NCBI RefSeq assembly: GCF_000143415.4
Contig: NW_003314296.1
Location: 1,091,858-1,155,857, forward strand
Direction: 5' to 3'
Source: Selaginella moellendorffii
Taxonomy: Eukaryota; Streptophyta; Lycopodiopsida; Selaginellales; Selaginellaceae
Length of the DNA: 64,000 bases
Positions 8,729 through 18,012 of the stretch are shown one piece after another (position 1 is the stretch's first letter; each line of letters opens with the position of its first letter). A program made the position numbers and the translations under genes. Under the pieces are notes generated by a model. It had not been told where the DNA came from. It ran no database searches and saw only the letters and a program-made list of their open reading frames with translations.

Positions 8729-11161
8729 TCAGCGTTGGTGGCTTTGGACACCACCGAAGCCTCTCTGGACCATATCATCTAGGAGCTCGCGAGCGTCCTC
8801 ATCGCGATTGGCCTTACGAAACGCATCAATGAGAAGGTTATAAGTCCCGATGTTTGGAACACAGCCCTTCTCTATATACCCGCGAGCTCGATCAAGCATA
8901 CCAGCATTGCAAAGGCCAGTAATCAATGTGGAATACGTTATAGAGTTTGGCAAGCACCCAGGCTCCTCCAGCATCTTTCTATACACTCGACAGGCCTCGT
9001 CGACTTTCTTCTCTCTGCAAAGGCCATCGATAACAGTGGTATACATCACCACGTCCGGGTTACAACGTCTTCTTCGGGCTTCTTCGACGAGCTCCATGGC
9101 TTCACTGGACCGGTTAACTTTACACAGTCCCCGGATCATGATATTGAACGAGACAACGTTGGGAGGACAGTCCATCTCCTCCAGCATGAACTTTCGGGCC
9201 TCCTCCAACTGGTTTGCTCTGCAGTAGCCATCGAGGATGGTGTTATACGTATAGACTGTGGGTGAGCAGCTCTTCCTCCTCATTTCCCCTAGGATATGCA
9301 CAGCGTCACTCAGCCGGTTCTCTCGACAGAGCCCGTCCATCAAGCTCGTGAAAGTCACCACGTCCGGGGTGAGCCCCTTGCGGGTCATCTGGTTGAGAAG
9401 ATCGTACGCATCGTCTAGCCTCGCCAGCTTGCAGAAGCCGTTCATGAGAGTGGTGTAAGTCACCACGTCCGGAGAGCTTCCAGTCTCGGCCATCCTCTCC
9501 AGCAGGTTCATCGCCTCGTCCATCTTTCCCATCCGACAGAAGCCGCTGATGAGGGAGTTGTAAGTCACCGTGTTCGGCATACAGCTGCCGCTCTTGATCA
9601 TCCGACCGAAGAGATCGATCGCCTCCTTGAGCCGGCCTTCCTTACAAAGTCCATCGATCAAGCACGAGTACGTGACAACGTCGGGACGGAAGCCTCTGGC
9701 AACCAGCTGCTCGAATACTCGGAGAGCATCATCCGACTTCTTTGACTTGCAGAAGCCGGTGATGAGCGTGGTATACGTGAAGATATCCGGGATGCAGCCG
9801 CTGTACACCATCTCCTCGAGGAGGTCGTAGGCCTCGCTCGCCCGCTCGGCCTTGCAGAGACCGCTTATCAGGCTGTTGTAAGTCACAGCCGTGGGGACGC
9901 ACTTCTTCCGCATCTTGGACAGCAGCGCCACAGCCTCGTCGACCCGGCCACCTTTGCAGAGCCCGTCGATGAGAACCGTGTACGTGACAACGTTTGGAGT
10001 GAGGTTCCGGTTGGCCATCTCTTCCAGAAACTTTCGAGCTTCGTGGAGCCGGTTCTCGACGCACAGGGCATGGATGACGGCAGTGTAGGTGTAAACGTCC
10101 GGGTGGAAGCCTTTGGAGACCATTTTCCCCAGGAAGATCAAGGCCTGCTCCAGCCGCTTCACCTTGCAGAGTCCCTGGATCAGGCTGGTGTAGGTGACGA
10201 AATCCGCCGAGCAAGAGTTCGTCGCCACCATCTTCTCGTACACGGCCACGGCAGCATCCAGCTTCTTCCCTTTGCAGTACGAGGACACCACCAGATTGTG
10301 GAGCGGGAGTTCCCGGAACTTCTTCCTCGACTCGGTGACAAGCACCTCGGCGTCCTCGATCATCTTGGCCTTGCAAAGCGGACGAACGAGGAGATAGTAG
10401 CTCGTCACGTCCTCGGCAGCCATCTCTACCATCTTCCGGAACAGCAGCTTGGCATCGTCGAACCGGGCCTCCTTGCAGAGAGCGGTGATCTTGGTATTGC
10501 ACTCCGCGGTGTTGGGAGCCACACCTTTGCTCTTGAGATCGACGAGCACCTCGCAGGCCGTCGCGACGTCGCCAAAGCCGTGCAAGATGATCGCGAAAGT
10601 TGACGCGTTTGGGAGCTGCCAGGAGTCGACCATCTCGGACAGGAGCTCTCGGGCGCGATCGTAGAGGCAAGCCCGGAGGAGAACACGCAGGAAGCAGTTG
10701 TAGCTGTAGATGGAGTGGCGGTAGCCGGGCCTATGCTGCGCATACGTGAAGAAGAACACGGCATCCTCGACGAACTTGAGAGCCTGGATGACTTTGCCGA
10801 CGATCTCCGGTGTGAGATCCCCGCTCCACGCGTCTAGAGCTCCGGCCTTGGAGGGATTGGGAGCCGTGGAGCGGAGGATGTGGAGGAGGCTCTCTACTTG
10901 GAGCAAGAGGTCGGGGAACTCGTCCGCGCCGGCCATTCGCGAGAGTCGATTTGGAGGCCTGAGCTTGTGCTTGCTCGAGTCGGGAGATGGAGATTGACAT
11001 GGAAATTCTTCGTGCGATGATGGCGATGGTGTTGCCGAGGCGACAAGAACTGCAGTGGAAGAATGGAATGTTCTTGCTCGAGGAGGGCGATGCCGATAAG
11101 ATGAGACGAGATGAGGACGCGAAGATAAAGATGGATGGAGGAGGGCAGTGATAGCAGCCAT
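8729..11161 (-). CDS. P-class pentatricopeptide repeat protein, 810 residues
   Basis: A single intronless frame with about 18 tandem 35-residue PPR motifs from roughly residue 130 to the end. Typical units read VVTYTVLIDGLCKGGRVDEA and PDVVTYTTLMNGFCKLARLD. No E, DYW or SMR domain follows, so it is P class. Such proteins bind organellar RNA sequence-specifically and stabilise, process or help translate transcripts. The N-terminus is Ser/Arg/His-rich and could be a transit peptide. The tRNA-Ile at 11256-11329 lies 95 bp upstream on the same strand. Degenerate pieces of a sister copy lie at 19900-20350. RNA target unknown. Confidence 0.95.
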   Translation of the reverse strand: MAAITALLHPSLSSRPHLVSSYRHRPPRARTFHSSTAVLVASATPSPSSHEEFPCQSPSPDSSKHKLRPPNRLSRMAGADEFPDLLLQVESLLHILRSTAPNPSKAGALDAWSGDLTPEIVGKVIQALKFVEDAVFFFTYAQHRPGYRHSIYSYNCFLRVLLRACLYDRARELLSEMVDSWQLPNASTFAIILHGFGDVATACEVLVDLKSKGVAPNTAECNTKITALCKEARFDDAKLLFRKMVEMAAEDVTSYYLLVRPLCKAKMIEDAEVLVTESRKKFRELPLHNLVVSSYCKGKKLDAAVAVYEKMVATNSCSADFVTYTSLIQGLCKVKRLEQALIFLGKMVSKGFHPDVYTYTAVIHALCVENRLHEARKFLEEMANRNLTPNVVTYTVLIDGLCKGGRVDEAVALLSKMRKKCVPTAVTYNSLISGLCKAERASEAYDLLEEMVYSGCIPDIFTYTTLITGFCKSKKSDDALRVFEQLVARGFRPDVVTYSCLIDGLCKEGRLKEAIDLFGRMIKSGSCMPNTVTYNSLISGFCRMGKMDEAMNLLERMAETGSSPDVVTYTTLMNGFCKLARLDDAYDLLNQMTRKGLTPDVVTFTSLMDGLCRENRLSDAVHILGEMRRKSCSPTVYTYNTILDGYCRANQLEEARKFMLEEMDCPPNVVSFNIMIRGLCKVNRSSEAMELVEEARRRRCNPDVVMYTTVIDGLCREKKVDEACRVYRKMLEEPGCLPNSITYSTLITGLCNAGMLDRARGYIEKGCVPNIGTYNLLIDAFRKANRDEDARELLDDMVQRGFGGVQSHQR

Positions 11162-11255
11162 GGCACTAGAATGAGTGGAGAACAGTAGAGGTTACCTATG
11201 TCTGCCCGCCATGGCTGGAGCTACATTGTCCAAGCCCTAAGCATTCCAAAATATT

Positions 11256-11329
11256 TGGCCCATGCAGGTTTCGAACCTGCGACCTTGGCGTTATTAGCAC
11301 CACGCTCTGACCAGCTGAGCTAATAGGCC
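11256..11329 (-). tRNA. trnI-AAU: tRNA-Ile (anticodon AAU)
   Basis: The minus strand folds into a complete cloverleaf. The acceptor GGCCTAT pairs with ATGGGCC, and the A box is TAGCTCAGCTGG. Anticodon loop CTAATAA sits on stem TGGTG/CGCCA, and the T-arm GCAGG/CCTGC is perfect, with loop TTCGAAA. This is the cleanest of the tRNA-Ile copies in the window. It lies just upstream of the PPR gene and is not accompanied by F-box or methyltransferase sequence. Confidence 0.95.
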
Positions 11330-11426
11330 TTACAGATTGACTAATATCTCTTAAAAATAATAACATCGGCCGTTGGCCTTACGTTGACTTTTACCAACTT
11401 CAAAGAATTTTAGATTTCAGATCAAG

Positions 11427-12824
11427 TCAACCAGAGGTTGAGCTTTTAATTTTGTAGCTTACATCTTCTCCAGATGAAGCGCTAGGACTAGGAGTGCTCT
11501 CCAAATCCAAATCGATCGCCTCGGACTCGGAGCAGGAAGAGCCCGTTGGCTCGTCGTCGTCGGACATGGTTGCACCCTTCTCGGCCATATCTTCGCCATC
11601 TGTCTCGTCCGATGAACCTTCTTCGTCTGAAGAAGACCAAGAGCTTGGTGTCCTGCTCCACGGCGGGCTGGTGCACACAACCTCCTCCTGGCCATCCACA
11701 ATCCCCAGCTTCTGCATTTTGCGACACAGCCTCTCCAAACGAATTTGCACAGACTTCGCGCCACCACGGCACGGAACGTCCATCTCCTCCTCGAACACCA
11801 CCTGAGGATCACAGGACTTGTGCGTCCAGTGCCTCCTCGCAAGCGCAGCCACCTCCGCCGCTCCCCCTTGAATCAGCTGCTGCTTGAAGAAGCCAAACAG
11901 CTCCTCGTCTTCCTCCTCGTCCTCCACCTTGCAGAAGTAAGCCGGGAGAAAGAAAGAAGTGGCCAAGCTCTGCACGGTCCCCGTCTTGGCCCCGTCCCAG
12001 TCCAGAATGCACTTGACATGTCCCGATGCCGGATCCACCAGGACTTGGGTGGGTCCAAAGTCGGGGTGGTGAAGAAAAAAGCCGCTCCCCTCGCGAGATT
12101 CTTGGAACTCGTCCAGCCACCTGAGCAAAATAGCCGCGTTTGCCCGTATCGATTCGCCATACCTGCGGCTGTTTCCGTGCAGCACCATCAGCCCTCCAAT
12201 GTGGTTCCTGGCGTACTCCTTCCACGACGAGTAAGGCCCGGGGCTGAGAGCCCCCACGTCCAGCCCGCGCTCCATCGCCTGGGACACCGGACTCTGCGGT
12301 TCCGGTCCCACGTGGCACGCCCCGGCACAGTCGACCGCCATGCCCCCCATCGAATCCAGCGGGCGGTGGTAGAGCCGGATGGTGATGCCTGCCAAGTCAG
12401 CGAGCACGGTCTTCTTCCACTCCACGCTGGCGCCCTTCCTCCACAGGTCCCACGCCGGCACGCCCTCTGCCACCGGCATAACAGTGAGGTGGGATTTGCC
12501 GCGTGGCGTGTAGGGCAGCGGTGGCGATGCCACGTGGACGGGCCCTGCCACGACCGTCTGTATGCCCAGCCCCGACAGGAAGAGCGTCGCGGCGTAGCCC
12601 GAATCCGCCAGTGCGCTTGTGATGCGGTTCTTCTGACCTGCGAGTGGGAGTCGAATGGCGACGCGCTGATCATCTTTGTGCGCGTCGAGCACAAGATTCC
12701 AACCCCCTATCCCTAGAATGCCGGTAAATTGAACCGCACAACCCAAAATTCTAGAAACCATCCTCTCAAGTTGAGAGGGCATGCAAAGGAAACTCTCAAA
12801 TATCACGTCCCTCAGCTCCGCCAT
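11427..12824 (-). CDS. Aminoglycoside-phosphotransferase-fold (APH-like) kinase family protein
   Basis: A 465-residue open frame. The middle has the Brenner-type APH motif HHPDFGPTQVLVD followed ~10 residues later by ILDWDGAKTG, the catalytic Asp and metal-binding DxD pair. The usual Asn five residues after the catalytic Asp is Gln, so activity is uncertain. The N-terminal part would be the small lobe (VLDAHKDDQRVAIRLPL, with a possible ATP-site strand). Residues ~400-455 are an acidic Ser/Glu/Asp-rich tail. A donor-like GTAAGC at the end of the tail leaves open a further 3' exon. The motif style recalls the large fungal APH families. The substrate cannot be told from sequence. A fragment of this gene is found at 19847-19890. 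Confidence 0.7.
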   Translation of the reverse strand: MAELRDVIFESFLCMPSQLERMVSRILGCAVQFTGILGIGGWNLVLDAHKDDQRVAIRLPLAGQKNRITSALADSGYAATLFLSGLGIQTVVAGPVHVASPPLPYTPRGKSHLTVMPVAEGVPAWDLWRKGASVEWKKTVLADLAGITIRLYHRPLDSMGGMAVDCAGACHVGPEPQSPVSQAMERGLDVGALSPGPYSSWKEYARNHIGGLMVLHGNSRRYGESIRANAAILLRWLDEFQESREGSGFFLHHPDFGPTQVLVDPASGHVKCILDWDGAKTGTVQSLATSFFLPAYFCKVEDEEEDEELFGFFKQQLIQGGAAEVAALARRHWTHKSCDPQVVFEEEMDVPCRGGAKSVQIRLERLCRKMQKLGIVDGQEEVVCTSPPWSRTPSSWSSSDEEGSSDETDGEDMAEKGATMSDDDEPTGSSCSESEAIDLDLESTPSPSASSGEDVSYKIKSSTSG

Positions 12825-13013
12825 CCCTCCAAACCCTAAATGCTATTTGCCCTGTTTCATTAAAGCTGTCTCTAAAGGATCGAACCTGACGTCAGCGCTT
12901 TACAGTCGCATAAAACCTTTTACAATTAAAGGTTATCCTACTGCTCTTTGGGCTGAATCTGATCGGGAGAATCACTTTGGTTTGTACAACAATCAGCTAA
13001 CAAAAAAAAAAAA

Positions 13014-13103
13014 CACCTGATGTGCAAGCAGGTACTCTCTAAGCAGAAACAAATAGATTGCCACCTGATGTGAAAGGAGGTACTCTTTAAGCAGAAACAA
13101 CTA
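13014..13103 (+). repeat. Two-unit tandem repeat, ~47 bp
   Basis: CACCTGATGTG, GGTACTCT and TAAGCAGAAACAA recur in the same order at 13014 and 13062. The units are about 85-90% alike. The repeat lies in the space between the APH-like gene and the third F-box copy. Confidence 0.75.
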
Positions 13104-13196
13104 TCAGTTAGCAAATAGCTAACAAAAAACAAAACACAAACTTTGCCAGAAACAACTATCCATATGCTATATCCAACCAATTACATTAATGTTTAA

Positions 13197-13218
13197 GGCC
13201 TAGTCAGACATAAGCCAT
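13197..13218 (+). pseudogene. Deleted tRNA-Ile stub upstream of the third F-box copy
   Basis: The flanks (TGTTTAAGGCCTA before, CTATTTAACG after) match those of the tRNA-Ile at 3986-4059. Only about 22 nt of the gene remain: the 5' acceptor start, a GTCAGA piece and a CATAAGCCA 3' end. The anticodon arm is gone. Confidence 0.7.
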
Positions 13219-13269
13219 ACCTGTTTCTATTTAACGAGGAAAGGGAAAAGCCTTTTTTTTTGCTTCGAG

Positions 13270-14424
13270 ATGTTGGCTGGGCTGCGCGTTTGCCTCGCCT
13301 TTTTGTTTCCTGAGAGTTTCGAGTGTGACGAGCTACCTGACGAGTGCGTATGCCGGATCTTGGCGTGGCTCCCCATTCCAGACCTTGTCCGCTGCAAGGT
13401 TGTATGCAAGCGCTGGAAGTCACTCATCGAGGATGCCACTCGCTGGAGAAGCTTGCCGCGGTTGCATGAGTCGTGGTTTGTAGACAATAGTTCCATTCCC
13501 TGTCGTATCTTGGCCACTAGTAATTCTCCCCACAGGGCTCGCCATCTTAAGCTGCCCTTGCACTTGAAGAATAGAGGTCCTTGGGGTGAAGGACGTTGCA
13601 GGTTTAGGATATTTGCCGACTCGTCCTGCGGCCTGGTGTGTGGCTATTTTGTGAATCTCCAGAGACACCACCTTCCTTATTACATGGTTGGGAATCCGAT
13701 CACCGGGAACTGGTGTTGCCTCCCCGAGCTCCCAGTGAACGAAGTCACAAGGAAAGAGGGGAAGCTGCTTGTGGATCCATGCACAGGGTACTTCAAGGTC
13801 CTGGTGTTTCTCCCTGCAGAATTTGATCACTACTGGCTATTCAATTCGCTCAGTAGGGAGTGGCGGCACTGCCAGTTTACAAGCAAGAAGAGCATTGATG
13901 ACCTCGCTGCGGATGACAAGGGACCATGGCTCGGATCCAGTATGTTTGCATTACCTAACAGGCACTCGCTAAAGATCACTGGTGGTCGGGTTGATCTTCT
14001 TTACGTGGCTGTGTTTGATCAGGTTTCAGGTTGCTATGACAGGGTCAAGGTGAAGTTTCCAAGCAATCTTTTCTGTTGTGGGCTGCCTTGTATTGTAGAT
14101 TACAATGGGAGGTGGATTCTTGTTTCGTCAACTATAAGTGGTTGTTATAAGGTGTCTGCTGCTGCATGGGAACTCAACAGGGAGACATCAGATTGGAAAC
14201 TTTTGAGTGAGGTTTACATGGGTGACTTGGTGAAGAATGGCTCCCTTGAGTTTGAGTATTTTGTTGTCAAGCATTCCGTTGTTATGCGACCAAGCATGTT
14301 ATCACTCTCACCACCGATGGCCTTCTTCTTCAAGAATAATTTATGGACTAACTGCAGCAAGTATAACTATAAAACGGCCTTCATGCTCACGCCAGATTTA
14401 TTTTTCAAAGCATGCTCTATATAA
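13270..14424 (+). CDS. F-box protein (intact copy), 384 residues
   Basis: A single open frame. Residues ~19-60 are an F-box (DELPDECVCRILAWLP, then VRCKVVCKRWKSL) that would bind SKP1 in an SCF ubiquitin ligase. The rest has no clear kelch or LRR signature but looks like an F-box-associated beta-rich region (YYMVGNPITG, YWLFNSLSREW, VDYNGRWILVSSTISG). The substrate is unknown. The family has three full-length members here: this one, the copy at 24672-25865, and the inverted-segment pseudogene at 4103-5273. A scrambled fourth lies at 16995-17610. The start ATG is at the same site as in the left-arm copy. The tRNA normally upstream has been deleted to a stub. Confidence 0.9.
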   Translation: MLAGLRVCLAFLFPESFECDELPDECVCRILAWLPIPDLVRCKVVCKRWKSLIEDATRWRSLPRLHESWFVDNSSIPCRILATSNSPHRARHLKLPLHLKNRGPWGEGRCRFRIFADSSCGLVCGYFVNLQRHHLPYYMVGNPITGNWCCLPELPVNEVTRKEGKLLVDPCTGYFKVLVFLPAEFDHYWLFNSLSREWRHCQFTSKKSIDDLAADDKGPWLGSSMFALPNRHSLKITGGRVDLLYVAVFDQVSGCYDRVKVKFPSNLFCCGLPCIVDYNGRWILVSSTISGCYKVSAAAWELNRETSDWKLLSEVYMGDLVKNGSLEFEYFVVKHSVVMRPSMLSLSPPMAFFFKNNLWTNCSKYNYKTAFMLTPDLFFKACSI

Positions 14425-16180
14425 TAATTTTTTATCGGCCTCCATTTCTCCGTGCATCTCTTCTTTGATGCCTCGCAGGCCTGGATGGCAAGAAGAGAGG
14501 AAAAAAACAAAATAAAACATCCCAGAAGGGCCGTTTGAATTGGCGAACTCTTCGGCCACTCGAAGAAGGATAGTGGATTATTCTTATAGAGAGAGCACGC
14601 TTTATGGTAGTAGGCACCTAAAAATTATTAGCAAAAATAAGTAGAAAACAAACGTAGAAAGAAGCATATGCCATAGTGCATTCACTATTGCAATGTAGAA
14701 CATCGCATACATAAGCGTTTGCATACTAGCAATCTGAAACTGATAAAACACAGCAAGAGTCCTGAGTAATAAAGTAAAAAATAAATCAATTTGTACCTCT
14801 CCTGACTGTGAAAAGAACTCCTAGAAGACCTTTGACAGCTAAGTGATCGCATGCACTGACAGCCCCACTCACCACACTCAACACCTAATGTGAAACAAAT
14901 TAGACATAAATTTGAACATCACACCACAATTAGCTTTGCTGTTGAACATCCCCGAAACAACAGCCCAGCTTTCTTCGTTATCATGTGTGTCCCCGCTTTC
15001 TCCCTTTGTGTGAACAACTCGAATGTTGTTTGGGCCAAGGTGCATTGTCACCTTGACCCGCTCTCTCATCGTATTCCCCTCGCCTTGAGCACGCACAGCC
15101 TCCATGTTCACCTCCATCACCTTCTCATGCCCCCCGGCCAGATAGCTAGGGCTGCCTTACCTCTAACTGGTCCTAGCGCTGTTAGATGTGCCCACCACCA
15201 TGTGGCACTCTATCGCCTCAAACCGGTACCAGTCCTGCATGGCATGCCTTGGTGCCATCAGATGTGGCCACTGCCATGAATCAAGTTGAAGTAAACAGTA
15301 ATCTAAATATGGCACTTTGAAGAGGGAAAAATTGAAATTGGTTGTTCATATGTATATTTCTATATTCTATTCAATCAAACTTGTTTTTCTTGTTGTCAGA
15401 AATTGTGTTTCTAATGACATCAATAGTTTCAATCCTATTGTAAAATATGTCTTTCAAATATCTATTGAATAGTTGATTATTAATTTACATGCTTACTCCA
15501 AGAATTGTAAACTTGGAATCCATAGTTGATGCACTTTAACAATATAATAAAATAAATTAAAACTACAATTATTTGAAAAACTTATTTTTTAAAATTCATT
15601 TTGAAAGTGTTCCATTATTTTGTAATTCCCCACAGTAAAAAATGCAAGATCGTCTTCTTTATTAATGTAAGCAACTAAAAGGGAACACTTGAGAAACAAG
15701 TAAAATTCAAATATAAAAAGTAAGGCCCACGAATAGAGGGAAGGGGCCATGAGTTATGTTTTGATACATATCCAAATGTACTAAAAACAGTTATTAGGAA
15801 TTGAAGAATACTTTTCATGGTGACATAGATTCTCCACTCAGTTTTGACTATGCTATCATAGCAAACAATAGTCTTTAGGACTTAGAATTAATATGTTAAT
15901 TGATAATAATAACAAAATTAGGATACAAATTAGAGTGGTCAACAAACACCATCCACGTGTCAAATATTCAGTATGGGCACCTTGCCAGTTAGCCATTTGC
16001 GTATTTTGAAGACTCAAAAACAACCCCACAACAAACTTGCAAACTTGTTTGCACAGTTTCATGTTTCTTTTATTATTGGGACTGCCAAAACAAAATATAA
16101 ATAGATAAATGCACCAATTTTCAACATGTCACTTTTTTAACATGTATATATATATCCTTCCTCACGGGGAGAAATCCAGC
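14425..16180. other. AT-rich spacer with no supported gene
   Basis: Mostly AT-rich sequence. A GC-richer patch at 14880-15290 has an 80-codon minus frame (14878-15120; RERVKVTMHLGPNNIRVVH) that matches nothing I know and could be an old coding or transposon remnant. The remainder has no frame, tRNA or clear repeat that I can support. Confidence 0.5.
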
Positions 16181-16189
16181 GTGGACACG

Positions 16190-16620
16190 TTGCTGACAAC
16201 TCAAAATCCTCCCAGATTGAAGTTCCTAGATTTCTCCCGATGCAAAACGAGCAAGGGTGGAGCGATTCAGCAGTGCCAGATTTTAGGTCTGGAAGATGAG
16301 GATGCAATGGGCTATACTATCAATGGCGGATCAAAGGAGAATCTACTTGGAGTTTGAGAAGAAAGACGCAAGAGCATGAGCAAATATATTGCTCCCGGGA
16401 TGGAAGCATCCAACTGACAGAAAAAGACAGGGCTCAGGGGTCCTCTCTTCCTCGCCTTGGTGTTCCTCCCTATCCACCTCTGTATGGTTACTGAGTTGTC
16501 TCCTGAGTTTGCTTCGCCCACCTTTAAAACACTCTTTGTGAAAGCTATCTACAATCTCACAGTTTGAGTTCTTCCAGGCAGGGTTGAAACTTTTGGTCTC
16601 GAGAGCTTTTCACCTCGGCC
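16190..16620 (+). mobile_element. Decayed copia Gag and methyltransferase scraps
   Basis: Around 16325-16400 the plus strand reads like the Gag piece LEFEKKDARA, with an in-frame stop and changes. At about 16530-16600 there follow remnants of the methyltransferase-like gene (sequence like exon 6 and the start of exon 7). The pairing of Gag next to methyltransferase repeats the arrangement at 6.5, 23 and 30 kb. Confidence 0.5.
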
Positions 16621-16994
16621 GTAGGGTCCGGGACAAAGCCAGGAAACAAAAAAATTAAAATAAAATTATGAACTCATTAACTTTATTTGTTGACTTGGGC
16701 AGGCCTTGCTTGGTCCCTATCTACATGACAAGCTTTTGGTCATGCTGGAACTGTAAAATTACATCAAATTTAAATCTTTTGTGTCTATAATAATAATACG
16801 GTAGTCAAGGACAAGTTCGATTGACAAGCTTGAATGTTTCTGCTAGGTATTAAAGCACAGACCATGCATTCCCTTCACAGAACTTGGAAACTGCCATCGA
16901 ATTTCTTATCCTAGAAATGGTCTGTTTTGTTCTTTTCACAGGGTGGATCACTGTAGACTCTTGCAATCAAGTTGCAACGAGGCGGTTGGAATGC

Positions 16995-17610
16995 TCAAAT
17001 TCGAGCAACTGGCTTTTCAATTCGCTCAGTATGGAGTGGCAGCGCTGCGAGTTTACAAGCGAGAAGAGCATTGATGATCCCGCTGCAGATGTGGGTCGGA
17101 TCTAGTATGTTTGCATCGACTGAGAGGCGATGATCAGGTTGCCAGCAGCGTTTGACAGATGGTCAGCCTAAAACGATTGTAGCAGGAATCAGGAAACGTC
17201 ACTTGAAATTTTTTCTGAAGTGTTTGAATCCCAACAGCAGTTCTGGAGTTGGACAACAACCTGAGATTCCAGATTGACCTCAGATCCAAGCAATTGGCCG
17301 AGGTCGGGGAATCATCCTGCTCAAGTAGATCATCTAACAAGCAGCTTCCCCTCTTTCCTTGTGACCTCGTCCACCGGGAAGTCGGGGAGGACAAGATAGC
17401 CACACACCAGGCCTGTAACCACCTTCAGGTCTAGTCTTATGCGCCATGCCGGCCTGATTCGATTCGAGGTAGGGTTTTGCTGCCTCAGCGCTGGAGCGCA
17501 TCACACTCCCCGATTCAGGCTTCGCATACAACCTTGTAGCGAACAAGGTTTGGGATCCAAAGATCTGGCAAACGCACTCGTCCGGTAATTCCAGCTCTCA
17601 GGAAACAAGA
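16995..17610. pseudogene. Scrambled F-box pseudogene
   Basis: At 17005-17110 the plus strand matches the middle of the F-box family (NWLFNSLSMEWQRCEFTSEKS). At 17336-17420 the minus strand matches the preceding segment. At 17550-17610 the minus strand matches the N-terminal F-box region. Parts of one gene thus lie in two orientations with deletions, as in the left-arm copy but more decayed. Confidence 0.75.
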
Positions 17611-17759
17611 GGCCGTGCTGCTGCCTTTGACTCCGTTAAATCTGTCCGCACGAAATGACACCATTTGGGCAGAGACATGGGGGATAATTGGGGAGCTTTA
17701 AAAGATTGGAAAGAGCGCAGCACAATTCTCGTTTCCAAGACTTTGATTTCCTGTCTGTC

Positions 17760-17818
17760 AGGTGAATTGGAGGAAGCTTGATCTGAACTTCACAGAGTGG
17801 AAAGCTTTCTTCCCCTGA
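17760..17818 (+). pseudogene. Last-exon scrap of the methyltransferase-like gene
   Basis: The sequence after a CAG acceptor encodes VNWRKLD then TEWKAFFP and stops. It matches the start and end of exon 8 of the copies at 26061-27490 and 30579-31992, with the middle deleted. Confidence 0.7.
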
Positions 17819-18012
17819 AGAAGATGTAAGCTTGCTTCGGGTGATTGCTACGCCGGGTGATTGGCGCTAGAGGACACGTGGCGTAACGTTGTTTTGGTAC
17901 GAGTCAGCAATATCCGACGTGGCTAATGGTATGGTTAATAAACAAACCATCTCCTTAATTCAAATCGTGCATTGCCCCCAAAAGCTCCAAGAAGCTGAAG
18001 AACCCTAATGCG

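Noticed and set aside
9729-10670. Long minus frame within the PPR gene
   Set aside because: Shifted frame of the PPR coding sequence with no family features.
11745-12716. Long plus-strand frame (323 codons)
   Set aside because: Antisense shadow of the APH-like gene; its composition is His/Arg-rich nonsense without motifs.
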